DNA of 64,000 nucleotides from Propionibacteriaceae bacterium UBA6122 (GTDB taxonomy: Bacteria; Actinomycetota; Actinomycetes; Propionibacteriales; Propionibacteriaceae), in assembly GCA_002428365.1 (NCBI GenBank), contig DIVW01000005.1:56110-120109 (forward strand), read 5' to 3'. The notes under the pieces are model-generated. The model had not been told where the DNA came from. It did not search any database and saw only the letters and a program-made list of their open reading frames with translations. A program made the position numbers and the translations under genes. Below, one piece after another: positions 42,826 to 52,173 of this stretch; positions within the stretch are counted from its first letter, which is position 1; the number at the start of each line of letters is the position of its first letter.

Positions 42826-44238
42826 ATGATCGCAAGTCAGACGGTCAACGGTCACGCCTATCAGTTCGCTTCCTTGGTTGATCTGTTGGCCAAGGCCACT
42901 CCAAAGCGTTCGGGGGACGAACTGGCTGGCTGCGCGGCCACTTCTGAGGCGGAGCGGGCCGCGGCCCAGCGGGCTTTGGCCGAGGTCGACTTGACCCGCT
43001 TCCTCAACGAAGCCGTGATTCCTTATGAAACTGATGAGGTCACCCGGCTGATTCTGGATTCACATTCGGCCGATGCTTTCGCACGCATCTCGCATTTGAG
43101 CGTCGGTGGCCTGCGCGATTGGCTGCTGGAAGTCGCCGCCCGTCCCGATGCTGGGACAGTGCTGGCCGCAGTTGGCCCGGGGCTGACGCCGGAGATGGTG
43201 GCCGCGGTGAGCAAGATCATGCGCAATTCCGATCTGATCGCGGTGGCCAAGGCCTGCCGAGTGGTTACCGGCTTCCGCACCACGATTGGCTTGCCGGGTC
43301 GAATGGCCACTCGGCTGCAACCAAACCACCCCACCGATGACCTGCGCGGCGTGGCCGCCTCGATTCTGGACGGGCTGCTGCTCGGCCAGGGCGACGCGGT
43401 GGTGGGCATCAACCCAGCTGGCGATTCGCCCCAGGCCAGTGCCGATCTGCTTGGCCTACTGGACGAGGTGCGCCGGGTCTATGACATTCCGATGCAGTCG
43501 TGCGTGCTGACCCACATCTCCACCACCATCGGCCTGATCGAGGCCGGTGCCCCAGTAGATCTGGTGTTCCAATCGATTGGTGGCAGCCAGGGCACCAACA
43601 CCTCTTTTGGGGTGAACATCGCCATGCTGCGCGAGGGCATGGAGGCGGGCCTATCGCTCGAGCGCGGCACGGTGGGCAACAACGTCATGTACTTCGAAAC
43701 CGGGCAGGGCTCCTCGTTGAGCGCGGGGGCGAATATCGGCACCGGTGGCCGTCCGGTCGATCAGCAGACTCTGGAGGCCCGGTCCTATGGCTTGGCCAGA
43801 CAGTTCAAACCGCTGCTGGTCAACACCGTGGTGGGCTTCATCGGCCCGGAGTATCTCTACGACGGCAAGCAGATCATTCGTGCCGGGTTGGAGGACCACT
43901 TCTGCGGCAAGCTGCTGGGGGTGCCCATGGGGGTGGACGTCTGCTACACCAACCATGCCGAGGCCGACTTCGACGATATGGACACGTTGCTCACCCTCCT
44001 GGCGGCGGCCGGGGTGAACTTCGTGATCACCGTGCCTGGCGCGGACGACATCATGCTCGGCTACCAGTCGCTGGCCTACCACGACGCCCTGGTGATCAGA
44101 AACACTCTGGGTTTGCGGCCAGCCCCCGAATTTGAAGGCTGGCTGAAACAACAGGGCATCGCCGACGCCTACGGGACGGTGCGCGGTCTGGAGCTGGGTG
44201 CCTCCAGGTTGCGGGCGCTGGCGGGGGTGGCCTCATGA
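42826..44238 (+). CDS. eutB: Ethanolamine ammonia-lyase large subunit
   Basis: The 470-residue catalytic TIM-barrel subunit that uses adenosylcobalamin to convert ethanolamine to acetaldehyde and ammonia. Family segments: NEAVIPYETDEVTRLI, GFRTTIGLPGRMATRLQPNH, GDAVVGINPAGDSP, QSCVLTHISTT, FQSIGGSQGTNTSFG and YFETGQGSSLSAGAN. The start ATG 42826 follows GGAAGGA. It overlaps eutC (ATGA). No microcompartment shell genes, EutA or EutH are nearby, so this is the simple cytosolic version; a permease gene lies 2.5 kb away. Confidence 0.95.
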   Translation: MIASQTVNGHAYQFASLVDLLAKATPKRSGDELAGCAATSEAERAAAQRALAEVDLTRFLNEAVIPYETDEVTRLILDSHSADAFARISHLSVGGLRDWLLEVAARPDAGTVLAAVGPGLTPEMVAAVSKIMRNSDLIAVAKACRVVTGFRTTIGLPGRMATRLQPNHPTDDLRGVAASILDGLLLGQGDAVVGINPAGDSPQASADLLGLLDEVRRVYDIPMQSCVLTHISTTIGLIEAGAPVDLVFQSIGGSQGTNTSFGVNIAMLREGMEAGLSLERGTVGNNVMYFETGQGSSLSAGANIGTGGRPVDQQTLEARSYGLARQFKPLLVNTVVGFIGPEYLYDGKQIIRAGLEDHFCGKLLGVPMGVDVCYTNHAEADFDDMDTLLTLLAAAGVNFVITVPGADDIMLGYQSLAYHDALVIRNTLGLRPAPEFEGWLKQQGIADAYGTVRGLELGASRLRALAGVAS

Positions 44239-44996
44239 GCACGGTCGCCGCCGGGGCAGGACGCTATCTGGATCCGTGGGCACCGCTGCGAGCCACCACC
44301 CAGGCGCGAATCGGTCTGGGCCGGGCGGGCATGAGCCTGCCGACGGCTGCGGTGCTCGATCTACAGGTTTCGTTGGCTGCGGCTCGTGACGCCGTCCACT
44401 TGCCACTCGATGTCGATGCGCTGCTGCCTGGCCTGGCCGGGTTGGGCCTCGGCGAGCCGATCGTGCTCAGCAGCCAGGCTGGGGATCGCGGCACCTACCT
44501 GCGTCGTCCCGATCTGGGACGCCTACCTGCCTCGGTGGACGGCCTGCCCGATGACGGCTGGGACGTTGGCTTTGTGATCGCCGACGGTCTTTCGTCCAAG
44601 GCGGTGGCAGAGCATGCGGTGCCGATGATGACCGCCCTGGTGGCAGCACTCGGAAATGGGCTTAGCGTGGCGCCGCCGGTCGTGGTAACCCAGGCCCGGA
44701 TCGCGGTGGCCGATGCCATCGGTGAGGCGATGGGGCTGGGCACTGTGCTGGTGCTGATCGGGGAGCGTCCGGGCCTGTCAGTGGCTGACAGCCTCGGCAT
44801 CTACCTCACCCATGCTCCGGTGCCGGGACGCAATGACGCCGAGCGCAACTGCATCTCCAACATTCATCCCCCCGAGGGCCTGGCTTATGGGGCTGCAGCC
44901 AGGACGGCGCTGAATCTGCTGCACGGCGCTCGGGCGCTCGGCCGCTCCGGGGTGGACCTGAAGGACACCTCCGGCCAGATCCCCCAAGTTGGCTGA
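44235..44996 (+). CDS. eutC: Ethanolamine ammonia-lyase small subunit
   Basis: The 253-residue cobalamin-binding partner of EutB. Family motifs are RIGLGRAGMSLPT, FVIADGLSSKAVAEHAVP, IGERPGLSVADSLGIYLTH and ERNCISNIHPPEGL. The last codons and the stop lie inside the first copy of a 69-bp repeat (44985-45053), so the natural C-terminus may have been changed by repeat insertion. The length is close to family normal. Confidence 0.95.
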   Translation: MSTVAAGAGRYLDPWAPLRATTQARIGLGRAGMSLPTAAVLDLQVSLAAARDAVHLPLDVDALLPGLAGLGLGEPIVLSSQAGDRGTYLRRPDLGRLPASVDGLPDDGWDVGFVIADGLSSKAVAEHAVPMMTALVAALGNGLSVAPPVVVTQARIAVADAIGEAMGLGTVLVLIGERPGLSVADSLGIYLTHAPVPGRNDAERNCISNIHPPEGLAYGAAARTALNLLHGARALGRSGVDLKDTSGQIPQVG

Positions 44997-45180
44997 GCCC
45001 GTCGAAGCCCCTACCGCTAGATCCCTCGACCCTTCGACGAGCTCAGGGAACTGGGGACGGGCTCAGGGAACTGGTGGTCAAGTTGGCTGAGCCCGTCGAA
45101 GCCCCTACCGCTAGATCCCTCGACCCTTCGACGAGCTCAGGGAACTGAAACGACAGGCTCAGGGAGCTGAGGGGCCTGTC
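44985..45180. repeat. Repeat family A with an exact 69-bp direct duplication
   Basis: 44985-45053 and 45079-45147 are identical over 69 bp. Each contains GGCTGAGCCCGTCGAAG and CTTCGACGAGCTCAGGG, inverted relative to each other. The first copy includes the end of eutC; the second ends 37 bp before the enolase stop. Confidence 0.92.
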
Positions 45181-45184
45181 GAGT

Positions 45185-46450
45185 TCAGCTGGGTCGGCCG
45201 TAGGGCAGCTCGGGGTGGGTCGCCTCGATTTGGAGTAGTCGGTTGTATTTGGCAACCCGCTCGCCGCGCGCCGGGGCGCCGGTCTTAAGTTGGCCGCAGC
45301 CGGTGGCCACTGCCAGATCGGCGATGAAGGTGTCGGGGGTCTCGCCGGAGCGGTGGGAGACCATCTGGCCGTAGCCGGCCTGATGGCAGATGCGCATCGC
45401 TTCGAGGGTCTCGGTGACCGTCCCAATCTGATTCACCTTGATCAGGGCAGCATTGGCGATGCCGTCGGCGATGGCGGCAGTAATGATCGCCGGGTTGGTG
45501 CAGAAGTTGTCGTCGCCGACCAGTTGGATCTTGTCGCCCAACTCGGCGGTGAGTTGCTTCCAGCCGGCCGAATCCTGCTCGCCGAGACCGTCCTCGATGC
45601 TCCAGATCGGGAAGCGGTCGATCATTTCGGCGTAGCGGGCGATCATTTCCCCACTGCTCAAACTGGCGCCGTTCACTTTGTAGGCACCGTCGGAGTAGAA
45701 CTCCGATGCCGCTGGGTCGAGGGCGATCGCAATTCCGTCCGCACCGGTGGGGTAGCCAGCCGCTTCGATCGCGGCCACGATCAGGGCCAGCACCTCTTCG
45801 GGTTCGGCAAGGTTGGGCGCGAACCCGCCCTCATCTCCCAAGCCGGTGGCATGCCCGCCAGCGGTCAGGAGTTTGCGCAGCGCGGCGTAGGTCTCAGCTC
45901 CAGCGCGGACGGCTTCGCGCAGCGAGGTGGCCCCCAACGGGCAGATCATGAACTCCTGGAAATCCAGCTGGTTGGGGGCGTGCGCGCCGCCGTTGAGCAC
46001 GTTTAAGCAGGGGACGGGCAACCGCGGCGGCTGGCCGAATCCGGGCAGCCACTCGTGTAATGGCTTGCCCGCAACGGCAGCCAACGCTCGGGCCAAGGCC
46101 ATCGAAGTGCCGATGGTCGCGTTCGCGCCCAGGCGCGCCTTGTTGGGGGTGCCGTCCAGGTCGCGCATGGCCTGATCGACCTCGGCGAGATCGGCCCAGG
46201 AACGTCCGGCCAACATGGTGTTGATTTCGGTATTGACGTTGCCGACGGCCTTGGTGACGCCGCCGCCGCCGAACCGGTTCGGGTCACCGTCGCGTAGTTC
46301 AACCGCCTCTCGGGTGCCGGTAGAAGCCCCGGAGGGCACGCCAGCCTCGGCGAGGGTGCCGTCGGCCAAAGTCACGGTCACATTCAGAGTCGGACGCCCG
46401 CGGGAATCGAGCACCTCTAGGGCTTGGACCTTGCTGATTTCGAAAGTCAT
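45185..46450 (-). CDS. eno: Enolase (divergent paralogue type)
   Basis: A 421-residue phosphopyruvate hydratase, converting 2-phosphoglycerate to phosphoenolpyruvate. Motifs: ALEVLDSRGRPT, GVPSGASTGTREAVELRDGD, PCLNVLNGGAHAPNQLDFQEFMI, GLGDEGGFAPNL, SIEDGLGEQDSAGWK, VGDDNFCTNP, and LIKVNQIGTVTE with the catalytic Lys. VGDDNF replaces the usual VGDDLF, and the N-terminal third is less conserved. It lies among ethanolamine genes, so it may be a second enolase, not the main glycolytic copy. The start is ATG 46450 with AAAGGGG. Confidence 0.9.
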   Translation of the reverse strand: MTFEISKVQALEVLDSRGRPTLNVTVTLADGTLAEAGVPSGASTGTREAVELRDGDPNRFGGGGVTKAVGNVNTEINTMLAGRSWADLAEVDQAMRDLDGTPNKARLGANATIGTSMALARALAAVAGKPLHEWLPGFGQPPRLPVPCLNVLNGGAHAPNQLDFQEFMICPLGATSLREAVRAGAETYAALRKLLTAGGHATGLGDEGGFAPNLAEPEEVLALIVAAIEAAGYPTGADGIAIALDPAASEFYSDGAYKVNGASLSSGEMIARYAEMIDRFPIWSIEDGLGEQDSAGWKQLTAELGDKIQLVGDDNFCTNPAIITAAIADGIANAALIKVNQIGTVTETLEAMRICHQAGYGQMVSHRSGETPDTFIADLAVATGCGQLKTGAPARGERVAKYNRLLQIEATHPELPYGRPS

Positions 46451-46671
46451 CGTTGACCCCTTTCGCTTCGGCGGCTCCACTGTGAAACCTGCCCGGTGCC
46501 GGTCGAGCCGATGCTTGGGGGTAGATCCCTACCCGCGCCGCCGGTCGAGCCGGGCACTAGATAGGGACCGTTGGCCGCGCTAGCGGCAGTTTGGTTAGGC
46601 GAGCCCCACCACCTGATTTCAATCTACTCCCGGCAGGCCAGCCAGATCGGCGGGTGACAAACAACGTGGGA

Positions 46672-46697
46672 GGTTTGCACCGCTGTGGATGCAAACC
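46672..46697. terminator. Hairpin downstream of the ethanolamine-type permease
   Basis: GGTTTGCA pairs with TGCAAACC around a 10-nt loop, just after the stop of the leftward permease gene. The rest of the gap to the enolase start holds only a presumed promoter. Confidence 0.6.
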
Positions 46698-46713
46698 CCC
46701 ATCGTTGAACACG

Positions 46714-48213
46714 TCAGCGAAGCTCCTTCTCCTCGCTCAGGCCACCGCTGAGGGCGTACTCCTCTTCTGGAGAGAGCACCAACTGGTGGCGTCCATGGAC
46801 GGCGAACGCGATGAGCGCCAGCACATACAGCACCACCACGGTGTAGATGGCGATGGTGTAGGCCGGATTGAGCAGGACGCCGATGAAGACCGCCAGCGAG
46901 ATGACGCCGGCGATCACTGCCCCGGTGATGCCGAACGGGCTCAAATGCGGCCGCTTGGCTTCAGGGTGTTTCACCTTGAGGATCACATAAGCGGTCATCT
47001 GCAGCAGGTAGGCCACCACCGCACCCCACACGGCGATGTTCAGCACCACTGAGCCAGCCTCGGTGCCGCCGAACTGCACGACGAACAGCGAGGCGAAGCC
47101 GATCACCGCGCCGACAATCAGCGCCAGGTAGGGGGTGTGCCGGGCGCCGGTCAGCGACAGGAACTTCGGGTAGTAACCAGCCCGTGACAGCGAATACATG
47201 TTGCGACCGTAGGCGAACATGATGCCCTGCACGCTGGCCAGCAGACCGATCAGGGCGAAGGCCGAAAGCACGGCGGCGGCCTGATCGCCGATGATCGCCC
47301 GGAAGCCGTCCAATAGCGGCTCAAGGGAGGTTCCGGTAGCTGAGGCTCCCAGCACGCCGGGGTTCAGCACCACCACCAGCGCGCCGGTGAGCAGCAAGGT
47401 GAGCAGGCCACCGCGTCCGGCCTTGGGAATGTCCTTCTCCGGGTTGTGGGCTTCTTCGGCGGCCAACGGCAGCTCTTCGATGCCGAGGAACAGCCACATT
47501 GCGAACGGCATCGCGAACAACACCGCACCGAGGCCTAGCGGCAGGAACGGCGTACCCCCCGCCAGCGGCGCGATGTCGAACAGTCCGTCGAAGCTGAACT
47601 TGCCGGAGAAGATCGCCATGCCAGCAAACAGCACCAGAATCGCCACCGAGATGATCGAAACCACGATCGCGAACTTGAACGACACGTGCGCCCCAGCGGC
47701 GTTCAGCAACACGAAGACCGCGTACAACCCTGCCCACCACACCCAAGCGAAGCCGAGCTCGATCAGGCTGAAGCCGCCAGTGAGGGTGGCCATAATCGCA
47801 TCGGCGTATTGGGCGGAGAAGTAGATGACCACCGCCGTGGTCATCACGTACTCGATGGTTTCGGCCAACCCGGTGACGAAGCCGCCCCACGGACCCATCG
47901 CCGCGCGGGCGAAGGAGTAGGCGCCACCGGTGTGCGGCATCGCGGCGGCCATCTCTGAGATCGATTCGATCATCAGCACATACATCGCCACCACGATTAG
48001 GGCCGCAATCGCGAAGCCTCCCCAACCGGCGGCGGCGATACCACCGTTCCAGCCGGAGAAGTTGCCCGAAATGACTGCGGCAACCCCCATACCCCACAGC
48101 CCCCAGAAGCCGGCAGTGCGCTTCAGTTTGCGCTTGTCGAAATAGCCGTCTTCGGCACGTTGGTAAGTGACGCCGGATACGGCTACCGGCTCGTCGTCGA
48201 TCACCGTGCTCAT
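46714..48213 (-). CDS. Ethanolamine permease-like APC transporter
   Basis: A 499-residue amino acid/amine permease with about 12 helices. FWGLWGMGVAAVISGNFSGWN, MPHTGGAYSFARAAMGPWGGF and GIEELPLAAEEAHNPEKDIP match the ethanolamine permease branch of the APC family. With eutBC 2.5 kb away it most likely imports ethanolamine. GAGAGGA precedes ATG 48213. Leftward, upstream of enolase. Confidence 0.88.
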   Translation of the reverse strand: MSTVIDDEPVAVSGVTYQRAEDGYFDKRKLKRTAGFWGLWGMGVAAVISGNFSGWNGGIAAAGWGGFAIAALIVVAMYVLMIESISEMAAAMPHTGGAYSFARAAMGPWGGFVTGLAETIEYVMTTAVVIYFSAQYADAIMATLTGGFSLIELGFAWVWWAGLYAVFVLLNAAGAHVSFKFAIVVSIISVAILVLFAGMAIFSGKFSFDGLFDIAPLAGGTPFLPLGLGAVLFAMPFAMWLFLGIEELPLAAEEAHNPEKDIPKAGRGGLLTLLLTGALVVVLNPGVLGASATGTSLEPLLDGFRAIIGDQAAAVLSAFALIGLLASVQGIMFAYGRNMYSLSRAGYYPKFLSLTGARHTPYLALIVGAVIGFASLFVVQFGGTEAGSVVLNIAVWGAVVAYLLQMTAYVILKVKHPEAKRPHLSPFGITGAVIAGVISLAVFIGVLLNPAYTIAIYTVVVLYVLALIAFAVHGRHQLVLSPEEEYALSGGLSEEKELR

Positions 48214-48523
48214 GGTGGTCCTCTCGTTTTGGTGGGCAGGCAGGAACGCGAAATCGACGCGTGGGGTCGGTGTCGATGGACGGAAGTTATGCCCGCAGCC
48301 GCGTCCGCAACCCAGTGTCCGAGGCGGTTAACCAGCCTGTTACCGCCAGTGCGGAACTCTTAACATCCACCTCGCGTATGCGGCCTGTCGAACTCCCAAT
48401 AGGCGGCGCCCGACGCTCCAACGCGCCTCAGACTGCTCGGAACGGGGACGGTTCCGTTTTGCGCAGTCACTGCTCATATTGGAACCGTCCCCGTTTTGCG
48501 CAGCTAGTGATGGCCTGGCGGGG
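48214..48523. other. Intergenic gap with repeat family B
   Basis: This 310-bp gap holds the promoter region of the permease, and at 48444-48503 a repeat of family B. No gene is seen. Confidence 0.6.
48444..48503. repeat. Palindromic repeat, family B, locus 2
   Basis: GGGGACGGTTCC at 48444 and its complement GGAACCGTCCCC at 48481 flank a spacer with GTTTTGCGCAGT and TGCTCATATTGG. These same spacer words recur in the copy at 57137-57199. Confidence 0.85.
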
Positions 48524-49465
48524 TCAGTCCCCAGGTTGGCCGTGGTCGCCGCGATGATCTTCGGTCACCAGCTTGGCTGGATTGGCGACCAGGTCGATCG
48601 TCTCGATCCGACCCGCAGCCACTCCCAGCGCCACAACGGCGGCCAACCGGTCGGCCAGGTGCACGACCAGCCCGTTTTGTCCGTTGACCAAGCCGATGCT
48701 GATCACCGCCGGTTCCTGGCCATACTCGGCGACCCAGGACGGGGAGCGCTGGCCGAGAATGCCGAGTAGGAATCGGGCCACCCGGTCTGCTCCCACGACC
48801 GGCCTGGTGGCTGCTGACACCTGGCCGCCGGTATCGGAGCGCAGCACCACCTCGGGCCCAAGCACGTCCAGCAGCCCCTGCAGATCACCCTCGGTGCTAG
48901 CCCGCGAGAAGGCTTCGACCACGCGGTCGCGGTCGGGTCCGGCACAGTCGTAGCGGGCCTGTCCTCGCAGATGGCGGCGAGCGCTGGTAGCCAATTGGCG
49001 CGCGGCCGCCGGCGTGCGCTGCAGGGTTTCGGCGACTTCGTCGAAGGGCACCCCGAACAGGTCGTGCAAGACAAACGCGACCCTCTCAGCCGGGCTCAAC
49101 TGCTCCATGACCACCAGCATCGCCATGCTGACCGACTCGGCAAGTTCGGCCACCTCAGCCGGGTCGGTGCCGACTCCTGGCCGGTCTACCCGTCCAAGTA
49201 CCGGTTCGGGTAGCCACACTCCGAGGTAGCGCTCGCGGCGCACCCGGGCGGAGGTGAGTTGATCCAGACAGATCCGGCTGACCACAGTGGTCATCCAGGC
49301 GTCCGGGTTGAGGATCGCCTCCCGGGCCTGTTGCGGCAGTCGATGCCAGCGCACTTCTGCCTCCTGGACGGCGTCCTCGGCGTCGTGGACCGAACCGAGG
49401 ATCCGGTAGGCGACGGCGAACATCGGGCGATGGCGGTCCGGTTCGGGTTCCGGCGGTGCGGCCAT
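48524..49465 (-). CDS. ECF41-type RNA polymerase sigma factor (SigJ-like)
   Basis: A 313-residue extracytoplasmic-function sigma factor with a C-terminal SnoaL/NTF2-like domain. Region 2 covers MFAVAYRILGSVHDAEDAVQ and NPDAWMTTVVSRICLDQLTS; region 4 covers LSPAERVAFVLHDLFGVPFDEVAE. The NTF2-like domain from about residue 180 takes the place of an anti-sigma factor in this group. ATG 49465 shares a base with the stop of the oxidoreductase gene, so the pair is one operon, the normal arrangement for ECF41 sigmas and their oxidoreductase partner. Confidence 0.9.
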   Translation of the reverse strand: MAAPPEPEPDRHRPMFAVAYRILGSVHDAEDAVQEAEVRWHRLPQQAREAILNPDAWMTTVVSRICLDQLTSARVRRERYLGVWLPEPVLGRVDRPGVGTDPAEVAELAESVSMAMLVVMEQLSPAERVAFVLHDLFGVPFDEVAETLQRTPAAARQLATSARRHLRGQARYDCAGPDRDRVVEAFSRASTEGDLQGLLDVLGPEVVLRSDTGGQVSAATRPVVGADRVARFLLGILGQRSPSWVAEYGQEPAVISIGLVNGQNGLVVHLADRLAAVVALGVAAGRIETIDLVANPAKLVTEDHRGDHGQPGD

Positions 49466-50700
49466 CAGGACTGCTCGCCGCTCGGGCAAGGTGTGGCGTG
49501 CTGGCTCATCTGAGCAAGGGTGCCAGGTCGCGGCCCCGACGGGGTGCGGTAGCTGCCGGAGCGGGTACGTTCCCGACTCAGCACATCGAAGGTGTAGCGG
49601 CTGATCTGCTCCTTGGTGATTACGGCCAGCCACCCCGAGAAGGCGAGTGATCGAGGCGTGTCGTCGGGGGCCACCGCCTGCACCAGGGCCGCTCGTCGGC
49701 CGAGGCTGAGGCACTGAAGGACGAAGCCGATCGACAACTCACCACCCCCGCTGGGGTCGGCTCCCAGATCGGCCAGGACGGTCTGAGCGGCGTGAGCGCC
49801 CAGCGGCAGCGCGGCGGCGCAACTCATTCGCAGGTGGCCAGCCACCTCGGCCGGGGGAGCGACCGAGTCGCCAGCGCCGACAATCTGGTTGAACTCCGGA
49901 TGCCGCAAGGTCGAATCGACCAGCAGTCGTCCGCGGGCATCGACGGCCAGGTCGCTATCGGCCGCCAGACTGGGTGCGCTGAGCGAAGCCGCCCACAAGC
50001 ACAGATCGTGGTGCCAGCTGCGGCCGTCGGCGGTGTGTACCCGCCGGGCCTCGACCCGGGTCACCTCCACTCCCTCACTCACCACCACCCCAAGACGTTC
50101 CAGCGTTCGACCCAGCAGGGTGCGTCCCCGGGGTGACAGCGCCGAACCCAGCGGACGGCTGGCGAGCAGCGTGACAACCAGGTCGGGTCGGCGCTCGGCC
50201 AACTCGGCAGCGGTCTCCACTCCGGTGAGGCCGCCGCCCACAACAACGACCCGCGCACCGCGGCCCAACTCGGCTAAGGCGCCACGGGTGGCGAGGGCCC
50301 CTTCCAGATCACCGATCTGATGGGCGTGGATGCTGCTGCCGGGTACGGTCAGCGCCGTGCGACTACCCACGGCGTAGATCAGCTTGTCGTAGCTGAGTTC
50401 GCGGCCGTCGGCTAGCACGACCTGGGCTTCTGGATCGATGCGGGTCGCCGCACCCACCTGGAGCCGAGCCCGCGGATGCAGCAGGTCGGCCAGCGGGGCG
50501 GTGACCGTGGCTGAGGAGGTGGCCAGTTGGTGCAGCCGGATCCGTTGGACGAATTCGGGGCGCGGGTTGATTACCGTCACTTCCACCCGTCCCGGCTGCC
50601 CGAGCTGGTCGAGCCGGGAAAGCAGCCGGTTGGTGGCCATCACCCCGGCGTACCCGGCTCCCAACACGATCACGTGGGCGGTCTGGTTGGTCGATGTCAT
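49465..50700 (-). CDS. NAD(P)/FAD-dependent oxidoreductase (NDH-2-like)
   Basis: A 411-residue flavoprotein. Two dinucleotide motifs are present: HVIVLGAGYAGVMATNRL for FAD and RVVVVGGGLTGVETAAEL for NAD(P)H, with VGAGDSVAPP near the C-terminus. It resembles type II NADH dehydrogenases but is shorter and has no clear membrane helix. It is the partner gene of the ECF41 sigma factor and probably the main target of that sigma. AAGGAGGAG precedes ATG 50700. Confidence 0.88.
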   Translation of the reverse strand: MTSTNQTAHVIVLGAGYAGVMATNRLLSRLDQLGQPGRVEVTVINPRPEFVQRIRLHQLATSSATVTAPLADLLHPRARLQVGAATRIDPEAQVVLADGRELSYDKLIYAVGSRTALTVPGSSIHAHQIGDLEGALATRGALAELGRGARVVVVGGGLTGVETAAELAERRPDLVVTLLASRPLGSALSPRGRTLLGRTLERLGVVVSEGVEVTRVEARRVHTADGRSWHHDLCLWAASLSAPSLAADSDLAVDARGRLLVDSTLRHPEFNQIVGAGDSVAPPAEVAGHLRMSCAAALPLGAHAAQTVLADLGADPSGGGELSIGFVLQCLSLGRRAALVQAVAPDDTPRSLAFSGWLAVITKEQISRYTFDVLSRERTRSGSYRTPSGPRPGTLAQMSQHATPCPSGEQS

Positions 50701-50888
50701 CGGCTCCTCCTTGGTTGGCTTCTGTCTCTACGACGAAACTGCACCGGCAAATGTGAGGTTCGGGTTTCGGTCAAGCTGGCAGTGAAAGCTGAGGCCCGCC
50801 ATTGAAAGGCTCGGCGCAAAGCCGCCGCTGCTTTCCGAGGCTTCCAACGGTGCGCTAGCGTCAGCGCCAGGAGACTCCAGGAGGCGTG

Positions 50889-52160
50889 ATGACGGCTTTC
50901 TCCCTGTCGGGTTGCGAGCTCGGTGTGGCATCGGCGGCCACCCAAATCGAGGGCGGTGACCTGGACACCAATTGGCATCGTTGGGCTGCGGCCGGACGGA
51001 TCGCCGACGGCTCGTCCCCGGCCAGAGCCGCCGATCACTGGAACCGGGTTGACGAAGATCTTGAGCTGTTGAAGACCCTTGGCGTCAAGCACTACCGAAT
51101 GGGCATCGAATGGGCCCGGGTGGAGCCGGCGCCCGGTGAGTTCGATGAGGCTGCTATCGCGCACTACCGCGATGAGGTGGCCGCACTCCGGGCCGCTGGC
51201 ATTACCCCGCTGGTGACGCTGCATCACTTCAACCTGCCCGGTTGGCTGGTGGACGCCGGCGGTTGGGGTAGCCGGTCGATGAAGGTGGACTTCGGCCGCT
51301 TCGCCCGCCGAATGGTCACCGAGCTGGGGGAGTGGGTGAACGAGTGGATTCCGATCAACGAGCCGAACGTCTATGCCACCCAGGCCTATTTGTGGGGCCA
51401 CTGGCCGCCTGGTGAGCGGTCGCTGCCCAAGGCCCTAGCGGTGATGCAGGCCCAGGCCGAGGTGCACATTGCGGCCTATCAGATGATTCACGCCCTGCAA
51501 CCGCACGCCCTGGTGGGCACCGCCTCGCATCTGCGGGCATTTGCCCCGGCTGACCCAGACAATCCGCTGCATCGGGTGGCGGCCAAGGCCAGTGAGCATC
51601 TGTTCCAGCGGGCGTTGCTGAAGGCGATGAACACCGGCGTGTTTGGCTGGCCGTTCCGGCGTCCGTCCGGGGTGGTGCCGGGCCGCTACTACGACTTCCA
51701 GGGCATCAACTACTACGCGCGCAGCTCGGTGCGCGGCCTCAGCGACGGGGTGGCCGAGGGGGTGCCGGTAAACGACCTGGGTTGGGAGATCTATCCCCAG
51801 GGCCTGATCGAGGTGTGCCGCTGGGTGCATGCGGCCTACCCGAGCCCGCTGTACATCACCGAAAACGGCACCTGCGACAACACCGACGCCTTCCGGGCCA
51901 AGTACGTCCACGATCATTTGGCGCAGATCGCGGCCAGTGAGTTGCCGATCAAGCGCTACTACCACTGGTGTTTCACCGACAATTGGGAGTGGGCCGATGG
52001 TGAGGTGCCCCGGTTCGGCCTGGTCGAGCTGAACTACGAAACCCAGGCCCGGGCGATCAAGGAGTCGGGCCACTTCTACGCCGATATCATCGCCAACGCT
52101 GGCGTGACCGCCCAGGCTTACCAGCGTTGGGTGGCGTCCCAGCGGTACCGCATCAACTGA
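50889..52160 (+). CDS. GH1 beta-glycosidase
   Basis: A 423-residue family 1 enzyme, cytoplasmic. It has the N-terminal GVASAATQIEGG, the acid/base in PINEPN, the substrate loop TLHHFNLPGWL, and the nucleophile in LYITENGTCDN. The tail YHWCFTDNWEWADGEVPRFGL is the usual C-terminal signature (SLLDNFEW in classical members). It is beta-glucosidase-like; specificity unknown. AGGAGG sits close to ATG 50889. It is followed 13 bp later by a sugar symporter, so substrate import and cleavage are likely linked. Confidence 0.92.
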   Translation: MTAFSLSGCELGVASAATQIEGGDLDTNWHRWAAAGRIADGSSPARAADHWNRVDEDLELLKTLGVKHYRMGIEWARVEPAPGEFDEAAIAHYRDEVAALRAAGITPLVTLHHFNLPGWLVDAGGWGSRSMKVDFGRFARRMVTELGEWVNEWIPINEPNVYATQAYLWGHWPPGERSLPKALAVMQAQAEVHIAAYQMIHALQPHALVGTASHLRAFAPADPDNPLHRVAAKASEHLFQRALLKAMNTGVFGWPFRRPSGVVPGRYYDFQGINYYARSSVRGLSDGVAEGVPVNDLGWEIYPQGLIEVCRWVHAAYPSPLYITENGTCDNTDAFRAKYVHDHLAQIAASELPIKRYYHWCFTDNWEWADGEVPRFGLVELNYETQARAIKESGHFYADIIANAGVTAQAYQRWVASQRYRIN

Positions 52161-52173
52161 AGGGACACCCCCA

